Source of the DNA: Variovorax sp. V213
GTDB lineage: Bacteria > Pseudomonadota > Gammaproteobacteria > Burkholderiales > Burkholderiaceae_C
DNA length: 64,000 nucleotides
Assembly: GCF_041154455.1 (NCBI RefSeq)
Contig: NZ_AP028664.1
Coordinates: forward strand, 1,241,001 to 1,305,000
Direction: 5' to 3'
Shown: positions 1 through 8,242 of the stretch, one piece after another
How positions within the stretch are numbered: position 1 is the first letter of the stretch
How the letters are laid out: every line of letters starts with the position of its first letter
Translations under genes and position numbers: made by a program
Notes under the pieces: generated by a model
Told to the model about the DNA's origin: nothing
The model's database searches: none
What the model saw: only the letters and a program-made list of their open reading frames with translations

Positions 1-1
1 C

Positions 2-751
2 GGCGACTGGCTGGGCCACGACCAGCGCTATGCCCGCACCGACGAATACCTGGAAGTGCTGCACAAGGTGTGGACCGGCGAGAAGCCCTTCGACCACGAA
101 GGCGCGCACTACCGCTTCCAGAACGCGTTCTCGGAAGTGAAGCCGGTGCAGACGCGCAATGGCAAGCCGCATGTGCCGGTGTATTTTGGCGGCGCGTCGG
201 AGGCGGCGATTCCCGTGGCCGGCAAGTACGCCGACGTGTATGCGCTGTGGGGCGAATCGCTCGACCAGGCGCGCGAGCTCACGACCCGCGTGCGCGCCGA
301 AGCCGCGAAGCACGGCCGCAGCGTGCGTTTCTCGGTGTCGTTCCGCCCGATCCTCGCGGAGACCGAAGAGGCCGCATGGGCGCGCGCCGACCGCATCCTG
401 GCCGAGACCCGGCGGCTGCGCGTGGTGCAGGGCTACAACCGCGGCGGCCCGCAGCAGAGCGAAGGCGCGAAGCGCCTGCTGGCCGCGGCCGAAAAAGGCA
501 CGCGGCTCGACAAGCGGCTGTGGACCGCGGTTGCGCAGGAAATCGGCGGCCGTTCCAACAGCACCGCGCTGGTCGGCACGCCCGAGCAGGTGGCCGATGC
601 GCTGCTCGACTACTACGACCTGGGCGTGACCACCTTCCTGATCCGCGGCTTCGATCCGCTGGAAGACGCGACCGACTATGGCCGTGAGCTGATTCCGCGC
701 ACGCGGGAGCTGGTGGCTCAACGTTTGCAAACGCAACGCAAGGCGGCCTGA
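2..751 (+). CDS. LLM-class flavin-dependent monooxygenase, SsuD-like (5' end outside window)
   Basis: C-terminal 249 residues of an FMNH2-dependent luciferase-like monooxygenase; the reading frame is open from base 2, so the start lies upstream. The opening DWLGHDQRYARTDEYL, then VPVYFGGAS and the late GTPEQVADALLDYYDLG segment, are the usual layout of alkanesulfonate monooxygenase (SsuD) relatives, which use reduced flavin and O2 to release sulfite from a sulfonate. It ends 3 bp before a class II aldolase gene and heads an operon with a SsuA/TauA-type ABC importer, which fits uptake and oxidation of a small organic, possibly sulfur-containing compound. The exact substrate cannot be read from sequence; other LLM enzymes act on nitriloacetate, dibenzothiophene or long alkanes. 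Confidence 0.85.
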   Translation, partial: GDWLGHDQRYARTDEYLEVLHKVWTGEKPFDHEGAHYRFQNAFSEVKPVQTRNGKPHVPVYFGGASEAAIPVAGKYADVYALWGESLDQARELTTRVRAEAAKHGRSVRFSVSFRPILAETEEAAWARADRILAETRRLRVVQGYNRGGPQQSEGAKRLLAAAEKGTRLDKRLWTAVAQEIGGRSNSTALVGTPEQVADALLDYYDLGVTTFLIRGFDPLEDATDYGRELIPRTRELVAQRLQTQRKAA

Positions 752-754
752 GCG

Positions 755-1579
755 ATGAGCGCCGTTCTTTCGATCGACCGCAACGCGGTCCAACCGCTCA
801 AACTCAACCCCAACCCGCAGCAGAAATACTGGTTCGACCCGATCCCGCCACGCACCAGCGTGCAGGCCGAGCGCCGCCATCGGCAGGAGCGCCTCGCGGG
901 CGCCTTCCGCCTGTTCGCACGCTTCGGCTTTGCGCAGGGCCTCGCGGGCCACATCACGGCGCGCGACCCGGAGCTCACCGATCACTTCTGGGTCAACCCG
1001 CTGGGCATCCACTTCTCGCGCATCAAGGTATCCGACCTGCTGCTCGTCAATTCGAAGGGCGAGACCGTGATTGGCGACCGGCCGCTCAACAAGGCCGCCT
1101 TCGCCATCCACGCGGCGATCCACGAGCACAACCCGAAGATCATTGCGGCCGCCCACACGCACTCGACCTACGGCAAGGCCTGGTCCACGCTCGGCCGCAA
1201 GCTCGACACCCTCACGCAGGACAGCTGCGTGTTCCATGACGACGTGGCGCTGTTCGACGACTTCACCGGCATGGTGGTCGACACCAGCGAGGGCGACCGC
1301 ATCGCAGAGGCGCTGGGCGACAGGAAGGGCGCGATCCTCAAGAACCACGGCATCCTGACCGCCGGCCCGACGGTGGAGGCCGCCGCCTGGTGGTACATCG
1401 CGCTCGACAACGCCTGCCACACGCAGTTGCTGGCCGAAGCCGCCGGCAAGCCACAGCCGATCGACGAGGCAACGGCGCGCCACACGCACAGCCAGATCGG
1501 AGGGCCGGAGGGGGCCATCCATTCTTTCGACAGCCTCTATGAAGGCCTGGTCGAAGCAGAACCCGAGCTGCTGCTCTGA
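755..1579 (+). CDS. class II aldolase/adducin family protein
   Basis: 274 residues with the class II aldolase fold. Zinc-ligand histidines are visible as the AAHTHS motif (His134 and His136) and the LKNHG motif (His198), the pattern of fuculose-phosphate aldolase relatives. Family members cleave or decarboxylate sugar-phosphate-like or hydroxy-acid substrates in the cytoplasm. The ATG sits 3 bp after the monooxygenase stop, so the two are translationally linked, and an ABC receptor gene follows 23 bp later. In this context it probably processes the carbon skeleton produced by the flavin monooxygenase; this is inference. Similar stand-alone proteins are common beside transporters in Variovorax relatives, mostly without known substrate. 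Confidence 0.85.
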   Translation: MSAVLSIDRNAVQPLKLNPNPQQKYWFDPIPPRTSVQAERRHRQERLAGAFRLFARFGFAQGLAGHITARDPELTDHFWVNPLGIHFSRIKVSDLLLVNSKGETVIGDRPLNKAAFAIHAAIHEHNPKIIAAAHTHSTYGKAWSTLGRKLDTLTQDSCVFHDDVALFDDFTGMVVDTSEGDRIAEALGDRKGAILKNHGILTAGPTVEAAAWWYIALDNACHTQLLAEAAGKPQPIDEATARHTHSQIGGPEGAIHSFDSLYEGLVEAEPELLL

Positions 1580-1602
1580 AGAAAAAACCAACGGAGTTCT
1601 CG

Positions 1603-2604
1603 ATGACCGTATCCCTTTCACGCCGCAGCGTTCTGCGCGCGGGCGGCGCCGCCGCCGTGGTCGCCTCGGGCGGCCTGATCGCCTCTCAGGCGTTTTCGCA
1701 GCAGGCCCGCAAGCTCACCTTCGCGTGGAACGCCGCCGCGTTCTGCCTCTCGCCCGTCGTCGTCGCGCAGGAGCGCGGCTACTTCGAGCGCAACGGGCTC
1801 CAGGTGGACCTGATCAACTACACCGGCTCCACCGACCAGCTGCTGGAGTCGCTGGCCACGGCCAAGGCCGATGCGGCCGTGGGCATGATCCACCGCTGGC
1901 TCAAGCCGCTGGAGTCCGGCTTCGACGTGAAGATCGTCGGCAGCTCGCACGGCGGCTGCGTGCGGCTGGTGGGCGCCAAGGCCGCGGGTGCCACCAGCAT
2001 CGCAAGCCTGAAGGGCAAGATCATCGGCGTGTCGGACATTGCGAGCCCGGGCAAGAACTTCTTCTCGATCCTGCTGGCCAAGAACGGCGTCGACGCCGAC
2101 AAGGACGTGACCTGGCGCCAGTACCCCGCGGACCTCCTGGACATTGCCGTGCAGAAGGGAGAGATCCACGCCATTGCCGACGGCGACCCGAACGTCTACC
2201 TGATCGAGAAGCGCAACAAGGGCGCTTTCGTCGAGATCGCGAGCAACCTCTCGGGCGAATACAAGGACAAGGTCTGCTGCATCGTCGGTGCGCGCGGCGA
2301 GCTCGTGCGAAAGGACAAACCCGCCGTGGCCGCGCTGGTGCGCGCCATTGCGCAAGCCTCCGACTACGTGGCCGAGAACCCGAACGAGTCGGCCAAGCTC
2401 TTTGCCAAGTATTCGCCCAAGGTGCCCGTGGAAGACCTGCGCGCGCTGCTCGGCACGCTCACGCACAACCACCATCCGCTCGGCAAGAACCTGCGCGACG
2501 AGGTGGAGTTCTATGCGCGCGATTTCCGCGGCGTCGGCGTGCTCAAGAAGACCACCGATCCGGTGCGCTTCGCCGAGCACGTCTCCTATGACCCACTCGC
2601 ATGA
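1603..2604 (+). CDS. ABC transporter substrate-binding protein, SsuA/TauA/NMT1-like
   Basis: 333-residue periplasmic receptor. The N-terminus carries a twin-arginine signal (SRRSVLRAGG, hydrophobic stretch, cleavage near QAFSQ). The mature part follows the NMT1/SsuA fold: the FAWNAAAFCLSPVVVAQERG opening, a glycine-rich loop near YTGSTDQLLES, and the LKGKIIGVSD hinge. Family members capture sulfonates, taurine, nitrate, thiamine precursors or aromatic acids. An AAGGAG-like ribosome site (ACGGAG) lies 9 bp upstream. Its stop overlaps the permease start by 4 bp (ATGA). A second, different receptor is encoded at the other end of the same cluster. Confidence 0.88.
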   Translation: MTVSLSRRSVLRAGGAAAVVASGGLIASQAFSQQARKLTFAWNAAAFCLSPVVVAQERGYFERNGLQVDLINYTGSTDQLLESLATAKADAAVGMIHRWLKPLESGFDVKIVGSSHGGCVRLVGAKAAGATSIASLKGKIIGVSDIASPGKNFFSILLAKNGVDADKDVTWRQYPADLLDIAVQKGEIHAIADGDPNVYLIEKRNKGAFVEIASNLSGEYKDKVCCIVGARGELVRKDKPAVAALVRAIAQASDYVAENPNESAKLFAKYSPKVPVEDLRALLGTLTHNHHPLGKNLRDEVEFYARDFRGVGVLKKTTDPVRFAEHVSYDPLA

Positions 2605-3683
2605 GCACACCTGATCCCGCATTCGGCTTCGATTCCCTCCCCTTCAGGGGGAGGGCCAGGGTGAAGGCCGCGGTGCCCGCACGCGCGTCGGCTCCTGCCC
2701 CGACACCGGCCCGAACGCCAGCGACCTTGCCTGCATGGCGTATCGGCTTCGCCGCCGCCGCCGCATGGTTCGCCCTGGGCCTCCTGACGATCTACTGGCC
2801 GAACAAGGCCGTGGGCTTCAGCGACTGGGCCTACACCGACGAGTTCGGCATCTCCGCCATCGTGGCCGGTGCGCTGTTGCTGGTCGTCGCCCTGCTCGGG
2901 CCGCGTGCCGGCCGCATTGCACGCGCGCTGCGGCCCGCCGGACCCTGGCTCGTCGCGCTGCCGCTGCTCTTTGCCATCTGGGAGATCGCGACCGCCAAGC
3001 TCGCATGGCTCCCCACGCCGTTCTTCGCGCCGCCGCAGAGCCTGGTCGAAACCTACATCGACGATTGGCACCGCCTCGGCGAGAGCCTGCTGCACTCGGC
3101 GCGTCTGCTGGCACACGGCTTCGTGCTGGGCGCGCTCGCTGGCTTTCTCACGGGCGTGACCATCGGCTGGTCGCGCATTGCGGGCTACTGGGTGCATCCG
3201 GTGCTGCGCTTCCTGGGGCCGGTGCCGGCTTCGGCTCTGCTGCCGCTGGCGTTCTTCTTCTTTCCGTCGAGCTATGCGGCCGCGGTGTTCCTGATTGCGC
3301 TGGCCACGGGCTTTCCGGTCGCGGTGCTCACCTGGTCCGGCGTGGCGGGCGTCAACCGCAACTACTACGACGTGGCGCGCACCATGGGCGCGAGCGAGCG
3401 CTTCCTGGTGCTGCGCGTGGCCATTCCGGCAGCATTGCCGCAAGTGTTCGTGGGCCTCTTCATGGGCCTGGGCGCGGCGTTCTCGGTGCTGGTCACGGCC
3501 GAGATGATGGGCGTGAAGGCCGGGCTCGGCTTCTATCTTTCGTGGGCGCAGGGCTGGGCCTCGTACTCGAACATGTACGCGGCGCTGATCGTGATGGCCG
3601 TGCTGTGCTCGGGCCTGATCACGCTGCTTTTCAAGGTGCGCGACCGCGTGCTGTCGTGGCAGAAGGGGACCGTGAAGTGGTAG
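2601..3683 (+). CDS. ABC transporter permease, SsuC/TauC-like, with extended N-terminus
   Basis: 360-residue inner-membrane permease. The C-terminal two thirds is a BPD_transp_1 domain with the cytoplasmic EAA loop visible as ARTMGASERFLVLRVAIP, the surface that contacts the ATPase. SsuC-type permeases are about 260 residues; here an extra ~100 residues precede the domain and hold two more hydrophobic segments (around residues 50-66 and 82-100). The first 20 or so codons are odd: they run through a REP-like palindrome (2635-2655), giving a low-complexity Pro/Arg/Ala start. An internal start further down could be the real one, but the only tight coupling to the upstream gene is this ATGA overlap. 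Confidence 0.85.
   Translation: MSTPDPAFGFDSLPFRGRARVKAAVPARASAPAPTPARTPATLPAWRIGFAAAAAWFALGLLTIYWPNKAVGFSDWAYTDEFGISAIVAGALLLVVALLGPRAGRIARALRPAGPWLVALPLLFAIWEIATAKLAWLPTPFFAPPQSLVETYIDDWHRLGESLLHSARLLAHGFVLGALAGFLTGVTIGWSRIAGYWVHPVLRFLGPVPASALLPLAFFFFPSSYAAAVFLIALATGFPVAVLTWSGVAGVNRNYYDVARTMGASERFLVLRVAIPAALPQVFVGLFMGLGAAFSVLVTAEMMGVKAGLGFYLSWAQGWASYSNMYAALIVMAVLCSGLITLLFKVRDRVLSWQKGTVKW
2635..2668 (+). repeat. REP-like palindromic element inside the permease 5' coding region
   Basis: Arms CCCTCCCC (2635-2642) and GGGGAGGG (2648-2655) form a perfect 8-bp stem with a TTCAG loop, followed by GCCAGGGTGAAGG. The same arms and a similar G-rich tail recur between prfB and metQ (36436-36546). This is the build of REP elements found in intergenic DNA of many proteobacteria. 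Here the copy has become part of an open reading frame. Confidence 0.6.
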
Positions 3684-4465
3684 CCATTGCTGAAGCGGGC
3701 GTGCGCCAGGCCGGAGCGCACATCGACATCCGCGGCGTGAGCCACTGGTTCGATGTGCCGGCGGGGCCGCTGCAGGTGCTCGACGACATCGACCTCACGG
3801 TGAAGCCCGGCGAGTTCGTCGCGCTGCTGGGGCCGAGCGGCTGCGGCAAGTCGACCTTGCTGCGCCTCGTGGCCGGGCTCGAGCCCGCGACGGCCGGCCG
3901 CATCACGCAGGACGATGCGCCGATCACGCGGCCCGACCCTTCGCGCATCGTCGTGTTCCAGGACCCGACGCTCTACCCCTGGCGCAGCGTGTGGGACAAC
4001 GTGGCGCTGGGCCTGCAGGCGCGCGGCGTGCTCAAGGCGCAGCGCGGGCGTGTCGACGAGGCGCTCAAGCTCGTCGGCCTCACCGACTTTGCAAAAGCCT
4101 TTCCGCACCAGCTTTCGGGCGGCATGGCGCAGCGCGTGGCGTTGGCGCGCGCACTCGTCAACGATCCGCAACTGCTGGTGCTCGACGAACCGCTGGGCAA
4201 GCTCGATTCGCTCACGCGCATCGCCATGCAGAGCGAGCTGGTCAACCTGTGGCAGCGCGCGGGCTTCTCGGCGCTGCTGGTGACGCACGACGTGGAGGAG
4301 GCGCTGTTCCTCGCCAACCGCGTGATCGTGCTGAGCGACCGGCCGGCGCGCATCGCGACGGAGATCGTGGTCGACCTGCCGTATCCCCGGCATCGCGGCC
4401 ATGCGCGGCTTGCCGAGTTGCGGCACGAAGCGTTGCGGCACCTGGGGCTCGACGCGACCTGGTGA
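3677..4465 (+). CDS. ABC transporter ATP-binding protein, SsuB/TauB-like
   Basis: 262-residue nucleotide-binding subunit that powers the permease encoded just upstream. All motifs are intact: Walker A GPSGCGKST, Q-loop VFQDPTLYPW, signature LSGGMAQRVALARA, Walker B LLVLDEPLGKLD and the switch histidine in VTHDVEEA. The Q-loop and D-loop wording match the nitrate/sulfonate/taurine group. The frame is open far upstream without function; the GTG at 3677 was chosen because it overlaps the permease stop (3681-3683) and lies about 35 residues before the first beta strand. A TTG or internal start slightly downstream is possible. Confidence 0.88.
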   Translation: MVAIAEAGVRQAGAHIDIRGVSHWFDVPAGPLQVLDDIDLTVKPGEFVALLGPSGCGKSTLLRLVAGLEPATAGRITQDDAPITRPDPSRIVVFQDPTLYPWRSVWDNVALGLQARGVLKAQRGRVDEALKLVGLTDFAKAFPHQLSGGMAQRVALARALVNDPQLLVLDEPLGKLDSLTRIAMQSELVNLWQRAGFSALLVTHDVEEALFLANRVIVLSDRPARIATEIVVDLPYPRHRGHARLAELRHEALRHLGLDATW

Positions 4466-4466
4466 C

Positions 4467-5624
4467 ATGAGCGGCACACCCGAGGCCGATTGGCTCAACC
4501 TGCTGATCGGCCTGCTCCAGGGCGCGCAGCTGCAGCTGTTGCGCATGCTCGATGCACTCGGGCTCGCGTCGCATGTGCATGGCCAGCCGGCCTGGCCGTG
4601 GGCGCACCGGCTGTCGGGCGAGAACCTGCTGATCGACCTGGGGCAGGCGCGCAGCCTCGCGTGGACGCTGGTGTTCGTCGCCGCGGCGGTGCTCGCGTTG
4701 CTGCTCGCGCTGTTCTGGCGACGTCCGCGCTTCTACTTTCTCGCGCTGGTGCCGATGCTGTTGATCGCGGCGCCCTGGCCCGAGGCGCGCGTGGTGCTGG
4801 TGCCGGCAACGCCCACGAGCTTCCAGAACTCGCCAACCGGCTTCACGGCCGCCTCCATCGCCAAGGGCCGCGCGCTCTACGAACAGAACTGCGTGGCCTG
4901 CCATGGTGCGGACGGCAAGGGCGAAGGGCCGCTTGCGGCCTCGCTTGCGGTGTGGCCACCGAATCTCAATGGCCCCTTGCTCTGGCGGCGTGCCGACGGC
5001 GACTTGCTCTGGCGCATTCTTCACGGCACGCGCGACGCGCGGGAGGGCGGCCAACCCACGATGCCCGGCTTCGTCGAAAAGCTCGACGAGGCCGACGCCT
5101 GGGCGTTGATCGACTACATGAAGGCGCTGGGCGCGGGCCAAAGCCTGCGCGCGCTCGGCAGCTGGCCGCAGCCCGTCGGCCTGCCCGACATGGCGGTGCG
5201 TTGTGGCTCGCAGCCGCCGCGCCTGCTGGCGAGCTGGCGCGGGCAACGCGTGCGCATCGTGGCGGGCGATGCTGCGCCGGCCGAAGACCCGCGGCTTGTG
5301 ACCGTGCGGCTGGTGCCGCCGGCAGGCGCTGCGGCACCAGCCGCCGATTGCGTGGCCGATTCAGCCGCCGCATGGGAGGCGCTGGCGCTGATCGCCGGCA
5401 CCGACCAGCTTGCCGGCACCCAACTCATCGCCGATCGCGACGGCTGGCTGCGCGCGCGCGGCCAGCCCGACAAGGCGGGCTGGTCGGACGACGACCTGCT
5501 TTGCCGCAGCGAACGCGCGGCGGAGCAGGGCGGCGCAGCCCTGCCGGCCGACGGCCTGGGCGCGCTGATCGCGCGCATGGACGCGCAGCCGGTGCGCTTC
5601 GTCAAGGGCGGCTTCATCCACTGA
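4467..5624 (+). CDS. membrane-anchored c-type cytochrome with unknown C-terminal domain
   Basis: 385 residues. Two hydrophobic segments (about residues 62-85 and 89-105) should hold it in the inner membrane; then a monohaem cytochrome c domain follows with CVACH (Cys142, Cys145, His146) and a candidate axial methionine in QPTMPGF. The last ~170 residues match nothing I recognise; they contain paired cysteines (AVRCGSQ, AADCVAD, DDLLCRS). The ATG is 1 bp after the ATPase stop, so it belongs to the ABC operon, which is unusual because importers of this class need no electron carrier. A role in passing electrons from periplasmic oxidation of the substrate is inference. Confidence 0.75.
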   Translation: MSGTPEADWLNLLIGLLQGAQLQLLRMLDALGLASHVHGQPAWPWAHRLSGENLLIDLGQARSLAWTLVFVAAAVLALLLALFWRRPRFYFLALVPMLLIAAPWPEARVVLVPATPTSFQNSPTGFTAASIAKGRALYEQNCVACHGADGKGEGPLAASLAVWPPNLNGPLLWRRADGDLLWRILHGTRDAREGGQPTMPGFVEKLDEADAWALIDYMKALGAGQSLRALGSWPQPVGLPDMAVRCGSQPPRLLASWRGQRVRIVAGDAAPAEDPRLVTVRLVPPAGAAAPAADCVADSAAAWEALALIAGTDQLAGTQLIADRDGWLRARGQPDKAGWSDDDLLCRSERAAEQGGAALPADGLGALIARMDAQPVRFVKGGFIH

Positions 5625-5662
5625 CTTTCTTTTTTCTTTCCTCGACCGAACACGGAGAACCC

Positions 5663-6640
5663 ATGGACTCACACCTCGACCGATCGCGCCGGCGGCTTCT
5701 CGCGCAAGGGCTCGCCGCCGCCACAACCGTGGCCTTGCCCGCCTTCTCGTTGCAGGCCCGCGCACAGGGCCGCCCGGTGCTCAAGGCCGGCGACCAGAAG
5801 GGCGGGTTGCGCGCGCTGCTCGAAGCAGCAGGCGGGCTCGAAGGCCTCGGCTACGACATCCAGTGGTCTGAATTTCCCGCGGCCGCGCCGCTGGCCGAAG
5901 CGCTCAACGCCGCCGCGGTCGATTCCGGCCCCATCGGCGATGCGCCGCTCATCTTTGCGCTTGCCGCCGGCACGCGCGTCAAGGCCATCGGTGCGAACCG
6001 CTCGGATTCCTACGGCACGGCGGTGCTGGTGCGGCCCGACTCGCCGCTCAAGACCGCCGCCGATCTCAAGGGCAAGAGCATCGCGACCAACCGCGGCTCC
6101 ATCGGCCACTACGTCACGCTCAAGGCCATCACTGCGGCCGGCCTCAAACCCGAGGAGGTGAACATCCGCTTTCTTGCGCCGGCCGACGCCAAGCTCGCGC
6201 TCACGCAAGGCTCTGTCGATGCCTGGGCCACCTGGGAGCCCTACACCGCGCTGGCCGAGGTCAGCCACCATGCGCGCGTGCTCGTCAGCGGGCGCGGGCT
6301 GCTGCCGGGGCTCAGCTACCTCGCGGCCACCGATGCGGCCATCGCCGCCAAGCGGCCGTTGCTGCAGGACTTTCTGCAGCGCGTGGTGAAGGCGCAGCTC
6401 TGGTCGTACCGCAACGTCGATGCCTACTCGGCCGTGCTCGCCCGCATCATCGGCATTCCGCCCGAGGCAGCGAAGCTTCAGTTCGAGCGCCGCCAGCAGA
6501 AGTGGGTGCCCATCGATGCGCAGGTCATTGCCGACCAGCAAGGCACGGCGGACTTCTACCGCCAGGTGGGGCTCATCAGGCAGCCGCTCGATGTGAAGAC
6601 CACCTTCGACACGGGCTTCGGCGTCGCGGCGCAGGGTTGA
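5663..6640 (+). CDS. second ABC substrate-binding protein, SsuA-like
   Basis: 325-residue periplasmic receptor with a twin-arginine-like leader (RSRRRLLAQGLAAAT, cleavage near ARAQG). Aliphatic sulfonate-binding features are clear: a GLRALLEAAGGLEGLGYDIQWSEFP opening split over two strands, the ADLKGKSIATNRGS hinge, and GSVDAWATWEPY in the second lobe. It is closer to SsuA than the receptor at 1603-2604 and differs from it throughout, so the pair did not arise by recent duplication. It lies 38 bp after the cytochrome gene, with a pyrimidine-rich gap and an ACGGAG ribosome site. One permease and ATPase set may serve two receptors. Its TGA abuts the stop of the convergent MocR gene with no spacer. 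Confidence 0.87.
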   Translation: MDSHLDRSRRRLLAQGLAAATTVALPAFSLQARAQGRPVLKAGDQKGGLRALLEAAGGLEGLGYDIQWSEFPAAAPLAEALNAAAVDSGPIGDAPLIFALAAGTRVKAIGANRSDSYGTAVLVRPDSPLKTAADLKGKSIATNRGSIGHYVTLKAITAAGLKPEEVNIRFLAPADAKLALTQGSVDAWATWEPYTALAEVSHHARVLVSGRGLLPGLSYLAATDAAIAAKRPLLQDFLQRVVKAQLWSYRNVDAYSAVLARIIGIPPEAAKLQFERRQQKWVPIDAQVIADQQGTADFYRQVGLIRQPLDVKTTFDTGFGVAAQG

Positions 6641-8122
6641 TCACGCGCGGCCGCGCTCGGCGGCCCGCGCCAGTTGCGACAGCCGCTTGACCAGCGGCTC
6701 GAAGAGCTCCGCCGAGGTGTTGCCGTAGCCGAGCACCAGCCCGTTGTCCGCGGGCAACGGCCTGATCGCGAAGCTCGACAAGGCGGCAGGGGCGAGCCGG
6801 TGGCGCAGCGCTTCGGCCGCGATCTGGCGGTCGTCGAAGCGCGGCGGCAGCCGCACCGTGAGGTGCAGCCCGCAATGGCCGCCGTCGATCTCGTGCGGAA
6901 CCTTGAGATGCCGGTTCAGCGCCAGCCTCAGCGCCTGCTGCCGCTCGCGATAGAGCCGCCGCATGCGGCCCAGGTGCCGGCTGAACTGGCCGCTCTCGAT
7001 GAAGTCGGCCATTGCGAGCTGTTCGTGGCGGTGCCCGCCGCGCAGCATTTCCTCGAGCGGCTTCTGCACCGCGGCCAGGAGCGGCGCGGGCAGCACCACG
7101 AAGCCCAGCCGCAGCGATGGGAACATCGTCTTGCTGAAGGTGCCCACATAGAGCACCGGCGCATCGTCCACCAGGCCCTGCATTGCGCCGATGGGTTCGC
7201 CGGTGTGGCGGAACTCGCTGTCGTAGTCGTCCTCGATGATCCATGTGCCGTGCTTGCGCGCCTGTGCGATCAGCGCCAGGCGGCGCGCGATGCTCAGCAC
7301 CGCGCCGGCCGGGTACTGGTGCGAGGGCGTGGTGTAGACCAGCCGGGGCGGGTGCTTCTGCCAGTCGCGCTCGCTCGCGCACAGTCCTTCGGCATCGACT
7401 CGCATCGCCGCGATGCGCATGTCGCCCGCGTGCATGGCGGCCTTCGCGCCGCGGTAGCCCGGGTCTTCGACCCACCCGGTGTCGCCGGGATTGGACAGCA
7501 GCCGCACGCAAAGCGAAATGGCTTCCTGCGCGCCTTCGGCGATCACGACCTGGCGCGGTTCGCAGCGCACGCCGCGCGCAATGGCCAGATGCCGCGCGAT
7601 GGCCGCGCGCAGCGGTGCTTCGCCCAGCGGATCGCCGTAGCCGAGCGTGGCCGGGCTGGCGTCGCGGATCGCGCGGTCGACGGCGCGACGCCATGCAGCT
7701 GCAGGAAAGTGCGACAGCGCGGGCATGCCGGGCCGCAGGGCGGCGTCCATCTCGGCGCGCGGCCCGCCGGGCTGGATTCGGGCGAGGCGCGACGCGGTGG
7801 CCGGCGTCGCGTCCGGCGTGGCCGCACGCGTGGCCCGTGCGGGCGGCGACAGTTCGGTCACGCGCGTGCCCTGCCGATCGGGCTGCACGTAGCCTTCGGC
7901 CGCAAGGTGCTCGTAGGCCGCAGTGACGGTGTTGCGGGAAATCGAGAGTGCCTCGGCCAGCGCGCGCGAACCGGGCAGCCGGCTGCCCGGCGCAAGGCCA
8001 CCGTCGAGAATGGCGCGCTTCAGCCGCTCGTGCAGTTGGCGCTGCATCGAGCCGGCCTCGCGCTCCCTGGCGAGCGGAGATTCAAGCCAGGCGGTGGCGG
8101 CGGGACGAGGCGGATGGCTCAT
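6641..8122 (-). CDS. MocR-family transcriptional regulator (GntR HTH plus aminotransferase domain)
   Basis: 493 residues. An N-terminal GntR winged helix (helix-turn-helix near SRNTVTAAYEHLAAEGY, residues ~50-75) is joined to a fold-type I aminotransferase domain. The PLP lysine is in VGTFSKTMFPSLRLGF and the substrate-side motif EDDYDSEFRH is present. MocR proteins use PLP as a sensor and not as a catalyst; TauR, GabR and PdxR are examples. It points tail to tail at the sulfonate-type operon and shares a TTGATCA junction with it, so its targets may lie elsewhere. A TauR-like role is plausible because of the SsuA-like neighbour, but that is inference only. Confidence 0.88.
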   Translation of the reverse strand: MSHPPRPAATAWLESPLAREREAGSMQRQLHERLKRAILDGGLAPGSRLPGSRALAEALSISRNTVTAAYEHLAAEGYVQPDRQGTRVTELSPPARATRAATPDATPATASRLARIQPGGPRAEMDAALRPGMPALSHFPAAAWRRAVDRAIRDASPATLGYGDPLGEAPLRAAIARHLAIARGVRCEPRQVVIAEGAQEAISLCVRLLSNPGDTGWVEDPGYRGAKAAMHAGDMRIAAMRVDAEGLCASERDWQKHPPRLVYTTPSHQYPAGAVLSIARRLALIAQARKHGTWIIEDDYDSEFRHTGEPIGAMQGLVDDAPVLYVGTFSKTMFPSLRLGFVVLPAPLLAAVQKPLEEMLRGGHRHEQLAMADFIESGQFSRHLGRMRRLYRERQQALRLALNRHLKVPHEIDGGHCGLHLTVRLPPRFDDRQIAAEALRHRLAPAALSSFAIRPLPADNGLVLGYGNTSAELFEPLVKRLSQLARAAERGRA

Positions 8123-8242
8123 TGGCGGGAGGGCGTGGCACCATGAAATCGACGAATCGTGGCGCTTCCTGTAGCGCCACGCCGGAGGTACTTTAGCGCT
8201 CTCCGGCAGTGCCGCTTCATCTCCCTCACTGAAAGTTCTTCC

